Positions 8,788 to 16,826 of a stretch of 26,916 nucleotides of DNA are shown here, piece after piece. Source of the stretch: a virus. Each line of letters starts with the position of its first letter. The first letter of the stretch is position 1. The translations under genes and the position numbers were made by a program. Below the pieces are notes generated by a model. It saw only the letters and a list, made by a program, of their open reading frames with translations. It did no database searches and was not told where the DNA came from. The stretch is from positions 1 to 26,916 of the IMG/VR virus record IMGVR_UViG_3300026078_000079; one strand, written 5' to 3'.

Positions 8788-9392
8788 TATGCAGCCTTTC
8801 CGTAGGGGTAATCACCAATATGCTTCATGGCGATATCGTGGTGTAAGTGAATCTTAAGGCCATGTTCGCGCACTTTTTTGCAGAAGAACAAATCTTCTCC
8901 CAGATAGTCGTTACTTTCGGGTAACCAGCGAACCTCAAAGAGTGGCGCGGGAATATCTACCAGTGCGCCAAGACGAATCAGAACCGCACCGAATCCAATC
9001 CAACCAACCTCTGAAACACCCAATATATCGTTTCCAGTGATAAGCTGGTTATCCAGCGTATACGCAGTCGGCTTGGACGCAATCGGGCTTTTTGTCATAT
9101 AATTCACGCCCACGATATCCTTATCCGCCGCTAGCAGCATCTCCAGCAAATTACCCTCGAATCCCATATCATCATCAAGGAACAAAATGTGCGTCGAGCC
9201 GATGGATTGCGCGTGACGTACAGCCATCTCTCTTGCTTTCGGCAAGAGTGACGCCCCCATCATTGCGTTAAGCTCTAATGGGATTCCCTTAAGCGTGGCT
9301 TGCCGTACCAGCGCACAAATTGAAGTGCCAAATTGAGCCTTCCAATCTCTGCAACTAGGTACGGCAATATATACTCTTACTTCGCGATCCAA
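8787..9392 (-). CDS. Family-2-like glycosyltransferase
   Basis: GT-A-type glycosyltransferase. A first beta strand (VRVYIAVPSCRDW) opens the nucleotide-sugar fold. The HILFLDDDMGFE segment supplies the DxD metal site, and a GEDLFFCKKVREHGLKIH motif near the C-terminus followed by MKHIG matches the acceptor/base region of small phage GT2-like enzymes. It would transfer a sugar from a nucleotide donor, perhaps onto virion proteins or host surface glycans. There is no in-frame ATG near the start. I chose TTG at 9392, behind a weak GGATGG; TTG at 9416 is the alternative. Both overlap the upstream gene, by 16 or 40 nt. About 200 residues is short for GT2, so an accessory domain is absent. Confidence 0.75.
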   Translation of the reverse strand: MDREVRVYIAVPSCRDWKAQFGTSICALVRQATLKGIPLELNAMMGASLLPKAREMAVRHAQSIGSTHILFLDDDMGFEGNLLEMLLAADKDIVGVNYMTKSPIASKPTAYTLDNQLITGNDILGVSEVGWIGFGAVLIRLGALVDIPAPLFEVRWLPESNDYLGEDLFFCKKVREHGLKIHLHHDIAMKHIGDYPYGKAA

Positions 9393-9733
9393 GTGAGGCC
9401 ATCCGCGCTGGTGCAAGTGAAGATAAACGGAGTACGCGCCGTTGCGGAGAAGGACGCATTGGTGCTGCCATTATTGATCGTGCCGCCAACGGGCGGGTAA
9501 ACCAGCAGCGCGTTGGTCGCGGCAGAGCTATAAATCTCTACAGTGCGGCCCGGGACTTTTGCCTTAGTAAGCACAACGCCATTGGTGCCGGATGCGCCAG
9601 TAACGAGATTAAGAGGATGACCGACCAGAGTAGCGTCCGTTTGGGCGCTCCCCGCTGCGGCGAACGTCTTTTGACGGGCAAGTGCAAGAATCCCCAGGGA
9701 CTCCGCAGTGCCGTCAGTAAGATATCTACCCAT
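9377..9733 (-). CDS. Small beta-rich structural protein (118 aa)
   Basis: The 118 residues end in a beta module: GTNGVVLTKAKVPGRTVEIY, then LLVYPPVGGTINNG, and a closing FIFTCTSADGLTWIAK. This layout resembles the fibre modules at 7966-8787 and near the left edge, with a strand pair, an aliphatic/Gly turn and a Trp-containing last strand. Start is ATG at 9733. The 3' end overlaps the glycosyltransferase start. A head- or tail-decorating protein is plausible and it is a possible substrate of the adjacent glycosyltransferase, but no direct evidence is visible. Confidence 0.6.
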   Translation of the reverse strand: MGRYLTDGTAESLGILALARQKTFAAAGSAQTDATLVGHPLNLVTGASGTNGVVLTKAKVPGRTVEIYSSAATNALLVYPPVGGTINNGSTNASFSATARTPFIFTCTSADGLTWIAK

Positions 9734-9765
9734 AGTTTAAATCCTTTTAGTTGATGAGAGGTGAG

Positions 9766-10410
9766 TTAGTACGAAGTTAGAATTGAATTAACAGTGAGAG
9801 AACCTGTCGCATTATCCTTGCGGGTTGTCTGCAACAGGTTCTCGTATTCATCTTGGGCGCGCGCCATGAATGCCTGATACATCGTCATGTCCTGACGGAA
9901 ATCGCGGCTACCATATGCGGCAGCAGTGTATTGCAAAAGAATGTTGGCATTCTCGGAAAAATCATTGGTGTCATCATCCGTTGCAAAATCATCATAGTTG
10001 CGCAAATAGAAACGGCGCAGCGTGTAATCTCGGTCCGGGATGGGATAGACTTGATATTCGGTTGATGCTTGGCGTGAATACCACCATGGTTGCCCAACGC
10101 CGTTAGATAGATACATCGCATTGTACATCGACTCTGAAACTTTCTTCAGAGGATAGCGAATGCCGGAATATTCAATGACAAATGCATCGTCAATTGAAGG
10201 GACTAAGAAATCATCCGGAAGCGGAATAGTAGTCACCCCCTGCGGTATGATTGTTGTATCCGTAATTTCATTGAACCAGAAACGATCATTTTTCCAATAG
10301 CCAAGCGCCATGTTAATCAGATCTGTCACATCGTCAGATGAAACAGCGGTATTGTTCGGGTCTTGCAACCTTTTCGATACCCACTGTTTCATCTGTACGA
10401 GTGTAGCCAT
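9766..10410 (-). CDS. P22 gp4-like head-to-tail adaptor
   Basis: A 214-residue mostly helical protein. The start (MATLVQMKQWVSKRLQD, then DVTDLINMALGYWKNDRFWFNE) and the central PLPDDFLVP and TEYQVYPIPDRDYTLRRFYLRNYDDF segments fit the gp4/tail accessory factor family, which binds below the portal ring after packaging and receives the tail hub. It is longer than P22 gp4 (166 aa). Its position after the coat gene and before the gp10-like gene is the P22 order. The start ATG overlaps the stop of the upstream gene by one base (TAATG). The C-terminal 30 residues are polar and may be the flexible portal-clamping tail. Confidence 0.75.
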   Translation of the reverse strand: MATLVQMKQWVSKRLQDPNNTAVSSDDVTDLINMALGYWKNDRFWFNEITDTTIIPQGVTTIPLPDDFLVPSIDDAFVIEYSGIRYPLKKVSESMYNAMYLSNGVGQPWWYSRQASTEYQVYPIPDRDYTLRRFYLRNYDDFATDDDTNDFSENANILLQYTAAAYGSRDFRQDMTMYQAFMARAQDEYENLLQTTRKDNATGSLTVNSILTSY

Positions 10411-10889
10411 TAAGCAATCAATACCGGCTGATCGTAAGCGAACGGAATATTGAAGGTAATGTTACCAGTAGTCGTGGTAGCTGCGCCAAAAGTAGCAACC
10501 ACCCAACCATTGCCGGTGGAAACGAATTCCATCCAGTTGGTAGCAGTAGGAGCCACAAAGCCGCCAGCTTGCGGTGCAGTCGAGCCAGACGTAATAAGCG
10601 TCAGCGCGTCCGTGCCTTGAACGGTATCCTGATAAGCAACGCCCAGGCTAATGGTAACGTTGGTCGAGCTATCAAGATCAGCTACGTTGAAGTTGTAACC
10701 GCCAAGACCGGCAAAAGACATGCCGCTATTGAACGGGAACAAGCCAACGATAGCAGTAGTGGCCGTAGTGGCGGGAACCGAGATTTCACCCTGAACGCGA
10801 CGGACTGCGCCGGAGCGGTCATCCTTCGTTTTCAGAAAGTCGGTGTAATCACCAGCAAAGCCAGTAGGAACGATTGTAGGAAGTGCCAT
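10410..10889 (-). CDS. Small capsid-associated protein (159 aa), possible decoration protein
   Basis: This protein is rich in Gly, Thr, Ala, Val and Phe with alternating beta-strand patterns and very few charges after residue 35. It has a strong ribosome site (AAGGAG, 7 nt from ATG) and sits directly after the coat gene, the usual place for decoration or head-stabilising proteins. I do not recognise a family. Residues 20-40 contain the only basic/acidic cluster (KTKDDRSGAVRRVQGE). High expression is expected from the ribosome site and the proximity to coat. Decoration function is inferred. Confidence 0.6.
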   Translation of the reverse strand: MALPTIVPTGFAGDYTDFLKTKDDRSGAVRRVQGEISVPATTATTAIVGLFPFNSGMSFAGLGGYNFNVADLDSSTNVTISLGVAYQDTVQGTDALTLITSGSTAPQAGGFVAPTATNWMEFVSTGNGWVVATFGAATTTTGNITFNIPFAYDQPVLIA

Positions 10890-10900
10890 TTTATATCTCC

Positions 10901-12025
10901 TTAGCTATGTGCTGCTGCGTAGGTGGAGATAACGAATACGCCAATATCCAACGAGTTCGATGCCACAGTCTTTTTCAGACCATAGATCATGCGACCCTCC
11001 AGACCTTTGTAGTATTCGTAGTCTTTCAACTGCGAGAAGTATTTAAGCGGAACCGATTTGTCAGTCGGACGGCCACCAAACGGGCTAGCGAAGGTAAGGG
11101 CATCCTTACCAACCAGAACCGCGCGGCGAACAGTCGTAATAACAGCCGAGGTGCTTGCGTTGACGCCATATGCTACGCGGGGGGCCGAGTAGATATTAAC
11201 ACCCGCGTATTGACCAAGGCACGGCATGCTAGCCACCATTACGCCATCCAGTTGCGACGAATCGCCACCAGTTGCGCGCGCAAGAGCCATCGGGAACCAT
11301 TGAATCTTACCCGAGGTATCTTGTTTAAGGTCGGTCAGCTGATACGAGTGGACATACAGATCGAACGTCTGGTCATCCAAGCGTTCAATCGGCTGGTCAG
11401 AAGCGTCAATTTGCTCAACAGCGAAATCAATCAGATCACAGGTGAAGGTGTTGCTCGAAGTCAGCGACTGATCGTTCGCTACGCCGCCAGCGTACAGAAT
11501 ACGGCTCGTCGAGGGTGCAACGGGTACGTTGTGGCCAGTAACAAACAGGCGGTTGCTACCGCTCCAAGTGGTGCCGTTTTCGGTCCACGAGGTCGGGTAA
11601 GCGCCAGCCAGTTGCTGGAACACAGCGGTATCAAGCAATTCTTTGTGACGATTCGGAATCACCTGACGGGTGCGTTCCGGGAAGTCAACAAGAGTACGTT
11701 GCTGTTCGATGGTGTCGTCATTCGGGTTAAGAACGCCGATACGGGTTACGTTAATCGCCATCGTGAATGCGCCCAGATTGAGTGCTTCCTCGTTGCCGTC
11801 CAGCGTACCGCCTTCACCAACCGGGATACCGGTCAGTTTGTTGGTATAGTCATAGGTAATATTATCACCACGGGCCTTCTGACCGAGGAATTCCTCAGCA
11901 TAGAAGATACTGCCGCGCGCAAAAAGATGCCCGAAGCAAGTACGTTGACCCATGTTTACCCAATCTTCCGAAGCCCACAGTTTCAGTGTAAGGGCATTTG
12001 CGGAAGTCATAGCAGTTGATGCCAT
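10901..12025 (-). CDS. Major capsid protein, N4-gp56 / DUF4043-like
   Basis: The 374-residue protein has the signature of N4-gp56-type coat proteins: an N-terminal helix (LKLWASEDWVNMG), a segment ending EEFLGQKARGDNITYDYTNKLTG, and GEGGTLDGNEEALNLGAFTMAINVTRIGV. Near the end, RRAVLVGKDALTFASPFGGR and FSQLKDYEYYKGLEGRMIYGLKKT match the conserved late part of this family. It adopts an HK97-like fold and forms the icosahedral shell. It follows the scaffold gene, as expected. The ribosome site AGGAG stands 7 nt before the ATG and an inverted repeat (12044-12069) lies just upstream. Family assignment is from memory of motifs; the coat role is very likely. Confidence 0.85.
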   Translation of the reverse strand: MASTAMTSANALTLKLWASEDWVNMGQRTCFGHLFARGSIFYAEEFLGQKARGDNITYDYTNKLTGIPVGEGGTLDGNEEALNLGAFTMAINVTRIGVLNPNDDTIEQQRTLVDFPERTRQVIPNRHKELLDTAVFQQLAGAYPTSWTENGTTWSGSNRLFVTGHNVPVAPSTSRILYAGGVANDQSLTSSNTFTCDLIDFAVEQIDASDQPIERLDDQTFDLYVHSYQLTDLKQDTSGKIQWFPMALARATGGDSSQLDGVMVASMPCLGQYAGVNIYSAPRVAYGVNASTSAVITTVRRAVLVGKDALTFASPFGGRPTDKSVPLKYFSQLKDYEYYKGLEGRMIYGLKKTVASNSLDIGVFVISTYAAAHS

Positions 12026-12043
12026 GGTAAACTCCTGTAAATG

Positions 12044-12069
12044 GTTGAATGAATTAAACTATATTCAAC
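12044..12069 (-). repeat. 7-bp inverted repeat in the coat leader
   Basis: Arms GTTGAAT and ATTCAAC flank a 12-nt A/T-rich loop, ending about 9 nt upstream of the AGGAG of the coat gene. A stem here would leave the ribosome site free and could stabilise the coat mRNA. Between 12070 and 12217 I find no gene; only peptides of about 20 residues could be encoded. Confidence 0.45.
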
Positions 12070-12217
12070 TGCTAGATACAGTGAGTTAAAGGCCCACGAA
12101 GCCGCTGTGTTTTTACATGCACGACCATGTGTTGCAGAGGGGGCTATCGCTGCCCGCTGCGCCGCCATTTAAATCCATGCGGTGGCCTGTTCGTAACGTG
12201 AACGACGCGTTTAGTAT

Positions 12218-12238
12218 GAATAATCTACATGATTATTC
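12218..12238. repeat. Perfect 8-bp inverted repeat in the scaffold-coat gap
   Basis: GAATAATC, a 5-nt centre (TACAT), then GATTATTC. The arms match perfectly, are A/T-rich, and have no following T-run on either strand. It may be a protein-binding dyad overlapping the candidate coat promoter, or a weak RNA hairpin that protects the coat transcript end. Confidence 0.5.
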
Positions 12239-12250
12239 TGTATTACTCAA
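12222..12250 (-). promoter_or_regulatory. Candidate promoter for the coat gene
   Basis: On the minus strand TTGAGT (12250-12245) is followed after 17 nt by TAGATT (12227-12222), each matching four of six consensus bases. It lies just past the scaffold stop, in the only long gap of the head operon, so it could boost coat transcription. An inverted repeat covers the -10 and spacer. No experimental support; weak match. Confidence 0.3.
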
Positions 12251-12258
12251 GATATATT

Positions 12259-13101
12259 TTAGCTGCTCAGCAACCGGCGCTTTTCTTCCTTGGGAAGCTT
12301 TGCCCATTCGCCAACACTTAGGTCGGCTGCGGCAGCCTTGGTAAGCTTGCCCTCAGAACGTCCAGATGATGCGGCCATGCCTGTGCTTTTTGCGCGATTC
12401 TTGGCTACTTTAGACAGGTCGGGCTTTAATTCCTCTTCTTGCGCAACTTCTGCCTTTTTTTCCTGGGCCTTAAACCCAAGTTCTTTTGCCTCATGATATA
12501 ATTCTTCAATGGGATCATAGCCCTTGCGCACATAATCGCCAGCCTTAGCCAGCAAAGTGCGTTTGGTTTGTTCTGCCACTTCAATGTTAGACATGCGCGG
12601 ATTCTGGATCTTGATGCTTTGCGCTAAGGCAAGTGCATATTGCTGCGATACGGATTCATAATCAGGTGCAGTGCGTTGGAACTTCTCTTCCAACGCCGCG
12701 AATTCACGTTCGGCACCACGAATGCGCTGCTCTTCAACAAGCGATGCTATTTCCGGGGGCGTTTCCTGTCGGCTCGCGATCTCTTCAACCTCATCCTTAA
12801 CAGCCGCCTTCTGCGATGCACGCAGTTCGTCAATCTCTCGCTGCAATGCCTCATTCTTTTTGCGTTCAGCGGCAGCTTCACGACGCAAGCGCGCAGCACC
12901 AGCAGAATCCGTTTCTTCCTTCTTTTCTTCGACTACAGATTCTTTTTTCTCTTCTTCTACCGCCTCAACCGGATCTTGCGCTTCTTCTTCGGCAGGACTT
13001 TCCTCAGCAGATTCCTCAACCTCTTCCACTTCTTCAGCCTCCGCCAATTCAGCGGATTCGATTTGCTTCTTCAGTTGTTCCATTTCTTCAAAAAGACTCA
13101 T
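12259..13101 (-). CDS. Capsid scaffolding protein
   Basis: The 280-residue protein has an extremely acidic N-terminal third (runs of Glu from about residue 18 to 65), a charged coiled-coil-like middle (LRREAAAERKKNEALQREI), and a small basic C-terminal region (GKLTKAAAADLSVGEWAKL and PKEEKRRLLSS). Scaffolds of this kind bind coat through a C-terminal helical hairpin and are absent from the mature virion; P22 gp8 has 303 residues. The gene lies between portal and coat. The start is ATG behind AAGGGGG. There is a 233-nt gap to the coat gene. No protease gene or cleavage site is obvious. Confidence 0.8.
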   Translation of the reverse strand: MSLFEEMEQLKKQIESAELAEAEEVEEVEESAEESPAEEEAQDPVEAVEEEKKESVVEEKKEETDSAGAARLRREAAAERKKNEALQREIDELRASQKAAVKDEVEEIASRQETPPEIASLVEEQRIRGAEREFAALEEKFQRTAPDYESVSQQYALALAQSIKIQNPRMSNIEVAEQTKRTLLAKAGDYVRKGYDPIEELYHEAKELGFKAQEKKAEVAQEEELKPDLSKVAKNRAKSTGMAASSGRSEGKLTKAAAADLSVGEWAKLPKEEKRRLLSS

Positions 13102-13122
13102 AATTCCCCCTTGGAATTTAAA

Positions 13123-15273
13123 TTACATACTAGTTAAAGCGCGAGTAACACGATGCTCATGGTCGGCTGAACGAGATTCTACAGACGTTTTATGTGCATT
13201 AGCAAGTGTTTCGATAGTTTCCGCGTGCATTTTTGGAATTTCAGCCTCGCTTACGCCAGCATCTTTCATCGTTTTAATGGCCTGAGCGGTGTTCTTCTGA
13301 GTCTCTGACTTGATTTTATCCACTTCACCCGACTGGATATATTGCTGCATAGCTTGCAACTGCTGTTGCATCATCTGGAATTGTTGAGGATCGACCTGTT
13401 GCTGCGGCTGCATGGCTTGCGTTAAGCGATTGCGAACATCGCCATCCAAGCGATAGAACTGGAGCGATTCAGTAATAAATGACATGCCCTGTTGTGCCGC
13501 ACCGGCTGTGAGTAAGTTAAATCCTGCCTGAGACAGCATAATAGCGGTTTCTTGCTTCTCGTCGCTTGACTGTGATGCTTCTTGAATATCCACGTCATAA
13601 TCTGGCGCAAGTTTATCCTCTGCCAACTGCATGAATTCAGCAGCACCATCTTCGCCAGTAATGCGAATCCATTGACCGCGATTGTTCTCAACCCATACAC
13701 GGATTAAATCTGCCATCAAGCGCGCATCTTCTTTTTGGTACAGTGTAATTGAATCGAAGTAACGCGCGAATTTGCTGATAACTTGGCGGATACGGCGCTT
13801 ATACAGAAGGCCAGACTGATCCTCTTTGCTGATATCACCAAGGAACGCAGGGTCAACTCCGTTAGACGCAATATTGGCTTCCGATAGCGTGATAATATTC
13901 TCTAGACCAGTCGGCACCGCGCCCTGGGTTTTCTGCTGGATCTTGCCCGCAGCAAGAGCGCCAGATGCAACCTTAATTACGGCGTCAGTCTTGGCCCACT
14001 TAGTTTCAAAGTCCGCAATATCCTCTACCGCGTCCTCTTCGATCATCACGCCGCCCTTGCTGTTGGCAGCGATGGTGAACATCAGTTCGGTGAGGGCCTT
14101 GTTCTTATATTTCTGCGGCTCCATCATGGGGTTCACCATGCCCATCCACATCTTGCGCGTGTGGTTCCATGTGCCAGTCTTAAACTTAATCGAGAAGCCC
14201 TGCTGACAGATGGATTTAAACCAAGTGAATACATGTTCGCCAGATACAACGGCGCTGTAATAAACTTCGCGCTTGAATGGAATCGGCTGAATAAGGCTGC
14301 CAAATTGCTTAACCAGTTTTTGCTTCACTTGTTCGTCAAACGTCAAATCCTCAGCAGTCGGGTCAAACTCGAATGCGTCCCCTTGCTCAGTGTCGCCCGG
14401 CAGTACGATGGACGCCTTAATCTCATCCATCTTCAGCTTCATGAACATGGCATCAAGCGGATCGTTCGTTGAGTAAAGAGGATTGGCCGCCTTGTAGAAT
14501 GTCTCGTATTCCATCCATTGATGATCGTAAACACGGACCATTTCCTGGTCTTTCGATGTCCATTCCACCGTGTTCATCAGCTTAATTTTGTCGTAAATAC
14601 CGCCGTATGGATTGAACACATAGCCCGTATCGCTTGGATCTTCATCTGATACTGCTTCAAAATCTTCTTGCTTAGAATCCTGAAACAGCTTTAGCGCATC
14701 TTGAAGTTCATAGTCCTCATAATAACCAACCCATCGGGCGTCGATGTTGTTCTTCCATTTGGCCGCCGGATCCCAATACACGCAGTCTGGGGCGATATTC
14801 TTCTTGAATATCTCGCCATTCGGCATCGTAGTCGCGTGGCCTATCTGGTAGGAAATCTCTGTATCAACTGCCCCATACCCACAAACCAGCATATCCAGAT
14901 CCTGATCTGATTCAATCTGGTCTGCATTGGTTTTCTCACGGTGATAGTCCGCAATGCCATTCATGTTCTTAGAATAAAGCTGTTGCCCCTGATTCTGATT
15001 AAGACGAGCCACATACTTAGCTTGTCGGCGATTCTGCGCCATAAAGCCAGCAACGGAATCGACATTCTTCTGAACATCATTGAAGTTAACCATCGCGCGG
15101 CGTCTGCGGCCCCACGTATCCTCGAATTGAATGCGGTCAGAGTAAGTCATCTGGTCCGCATTATAGAACGAGTAACAGCTTTCGGTATTCTCCCGCTGCT
15201 GTGACAGCCCGCGATTGGATATCTCTTTCTGTTTCTTGAATGTCTTAACTACATCGGCCTTGTTCATCGCCAT
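13123..15273 (-). CDS. P22-like portal protein
   Basis: A 716-residue protein, nearly the size of P22 gp1 (725 aa). Conserved portal segments include ADQMTYSDRIQFEDTWGRRR, NDVQKNVDSVAGFMAQNRR, a wing-like region with DCVYWDPAAKWKNNIDARW, and ISKEDQSGLLYKRRIRQVISKF. The C-terminal part is a Gln-rich helical stretch (QPQQQVDPQQFQMMQQQLQA and a long following helix) that could form a barrel into the capsid, as in P22. A dodecameric ring at one vertex is the known role: it docks terminase during packaging and then the gp4-like adaptor. The start ATG lies 2 nt after the terminase stop. The ribosome site is weak, so translation is probably coupled. Confidence 0.85.
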   Translation of the reverse strand: MAMNKADVVKTFKKQKEISNRGLSQQRENTESCYSFYNADQMTYSDRIQFEDTWGRRRRAMVNFNDVQKNVDSVAGFMAQNRRQAKYVARLNQNQGQQLYSKNMNGIADYHREKTNADQIESDQDLDMLVCGYGAVDTEISYQIGHATTMPNGEIFKKNIAPDCVYWDPAAKWKNNIDARWVGYYEDYELQDALKLFQDSKQEDFEAVSDEDPSDTGYVFNPYGGIYDKIKLMNTVEWTSKDQEMVRVYDHQWMEYETFYKAANPLYSTNDPLDAMFMKLKMDEIKASIVLPGDTEQGDAFEFDPTAEDLTFDEQVKQKLVKQFGSLIQPIPFKREVYYSAVVSGEHVFTWFKSICQQGFSIKFKTGTWNHTRKMWMGMVNPMMEPQKYKNKALTELMFTIAANSKGGVMIEEDAVEDIADFETKWAKTDAVIKVASGALAAGKIQQKTQGAVPTGLENIITLSEANIASNGVDPAFLGDISKEDQSGLLYKRRIRQVISKFARYFDSITLYQKEDARLMADLIRVWVENNRGQWIRITGEDGAAEFMQLAEDKLAPDYDVDIQEASQSSDEKQETAIMLSQAGFNLLTAGAAQQGMSFITESLQFYRLDGDVRNRLTQAMQPQQQVDPQQFQMMQQQLQAMQQYIQSGEVDKIKSETQKNTAQAIKTMKDAGVSEAEIPKMHAETIETLANAHKTSVESRSADHEHRVTRALTSM

Positions 15274-15275
15274 GA

Positions 15276-16826
15276 TTAGAAATCTTCCCAGGTTTCAGGC
15301 GCAGATCCACGCGCGCTTCGGATAGCTTTGGAAACCATACTAGCACGCTCTTTGGGGAATGTCATGCACAATTCTACAGAATATACACGTGATATGGCAT
15401 CCAACATATCGTCATGCCTCGCGCGGGGGAACATCGACATTTCACCCTTAAATTCAGTCATCAGGTCAAACTTGCGCCCCTCTTGGTCCACATAGGCCAA
15501 CGTGCCTGGGAAATACCAGCGCCCCTGCTGCATGTCGGGTATTAACTTCCGGATACGTTCTTCCTTAATCATCGAGCCGCCAATCTCAACAAGCGGGAAG
15601 TGGTATGCGTCAAGTCTTTGTTTCTCACGGATATAATGCGTGTCCGTCATCATGCCGTATTTCTCGTAGCCGACCTTTGGATTGCGCCCGGATAATTGCA
15701 TCCACTTGCGAACCAGCATGAATAACGTGTCAACGCGTTCCGTGGGGTTGAGTCTGTCGCGAACCATATCAAGCAAGTAATAGTTCTGGTCAGGCCCCAT
15801 GCCAATCACTGCCATCACGGTCCAATCGGATGTTTTCTTTTTCTTCTTGTTCATTTCCTCGCCGCCAGCAGGATCGACGAGAATGCAGATATTCATTTCC
15901 TTAGGCTTAATGCCGCCTTCAGCATATTGGCCCAACCATTCTTCTTTAAATTCGCCCCCGCCAATAGGAACGGGCTCTTGTAGGTATTGACCAACATAAT
16001 TGTATTCCGCCATATCTAGGCGCGTCTGGTCTAGGATTTCGCGCGACAGCCGTTGCGGCATCAGTAAATCACCCGGCTTCATTTCCCATTTCTTGTTGCC
16101 CAGCTCAATGGTGATCGGTGCTTTAGCTTCGGCAGGCAACTTCAGATGCACCCATGTTCCGTCTTTCAGTAAATTCCCGGTCGGATCCTCCTCATGAACA
16201 CGCTGCATCACGAGGATGAACTTACCAGTGCGCTTATCGTTAAAGCGGCTGAAGAACGTAGTGCGGATATTCTCATTCGTGCTATTGCGGATAGTTTCAG
16301 AACCGGCTTCCATTGGCTTAATGGGGTCATCTAGAATAATAATCTCGGCACCAATCCCGGTCACCGGACTGAGCGCTGACGCGGCATAGTATTGCCCGGC
16401 TTGCGTAGTCTCGTAGTGAGTGTTGCGGTCCAGTTCAGGATTAATGCGGGTGCCAGGGAATGTAGACTGATACCAAGGGTCTTTGATAATGCGCCTACAT
16501 GCCATGCTATTCTGCTCAGCAACTTCATGGCCATATGACGATACAATGAACTTAGTATCGGGCTTCTTACCCATTACCCAGGCCGGGAATGCGCGGGCCA
16601 CCATAAAGCTTTTAAGCGTTCGCGGCGGCATGTTGATGATGAGGCGCTTTATATCCCCACGATACACTGCCTCCAAAAACTCAGCGATGCACTCAAGATG
16701 CCACGTCCACTCAAATGTGGTTCCCGGCTCTACCAATTCAAAGGCCTTGGCTGCGAACATGTAGAACCGCTCGCGACATGCGGCCTGAACAGTGCGTGAA
16801 TCAGCCACTAATAACCCGGTCAGCAC
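15276..16826 (-). CDS. Terminase large subunit (packaging ATPase and nuclease)
   Basis: The N-terminal ATPase has a Walker A-like motif LIINMPPRTLKSFMVAR (residues 63-77, with Arg-Thr-Leu in place of the usual Gly-rich loop), Walker B EIIILDDPIK (161-170), and a QRVHEEDPTG segment. The C-terminal RNase H-like nuclease starts at ILVDPAGGEE (Asp318) with DWTVMAVIG after it and ends with the RHDDMLDAISRVY acidic motif. It translocates DNA into the procapsid through the portal and cuts the concatemer. The start is uncertain: GTG at 16826 overlaps the upstream gene by 26 nt, while GTG at 16808 overlaps by 8 nt. Neither has a good ribosome site. The cleavage mode (headful or cos) cannot be read from the sequence. 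Confidence 0.9.
   Translation of the reverse strand: MLTGLLVADSRTVQAACRERFYMFAAKAFELVEPGTTFEWTWHLECIAEFLEAVYRGDIKRLIINMPPRTLKSFMVARAFPAWVMGKKPDTKFIVSSYGHEVAEQNSMACRRIIKDPWYQSTFPGTRINPELDRNTHYETTQAGQYYAASALSPVTGIGAEIIILDDPIKPMEAGSETIRNSTNENIRTTFFSRFNDKRTGKFILVMQRVHEEDPTGNLLKDGTWVHLKLPAEAKAPITIELGNKKWEMKPGDLLMPQRLSREILDQTRLDMAEYNYVGQYLQEPVPIGGGEFKEEWLGQYAEGGIKPKEMNICILVDPAGGEEMNKKKKKTSDWTVMAVIGMGPDQNYYLLDMVRDRLNPTERVDTLFMLVRKWMQLSGRNPKVGYEKYGMMTDTHYIREKQRLDAYHFPLVEIGGSMIKEERIRKLIPDMQQGRWYFPGTLAYVDQEGRKFDLMTEFKGEMSMFPRARHDDMLDAISRVYSVELCMTFPKERASMVSKAIRSARGSAPETWEDF

Noticed and set aside
10883-12019. 378-residue plus-strand open frame opposite the coat gene
   Set aside because: It mirrors the coat gene almost exactly. 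The product is rich in Arg, Cys and His with no domain, and the opposite strand encodes a recognisable coat protein.
12218-12238. Rho-independent terminator after the scaffold gene
   Set aside because: The stem is A/T-rich and no T-run follows it on the minus strand, so it is better described as a dyad.
12640-13285. Long plus-strand frames (165 and 204 aa) opposite the scaffold gene
   Set aside because: Their Ser- or Phe/Leu-rich composition is the complement of the Glu/Lys codons of the scaffold. No ribosome site or homology.
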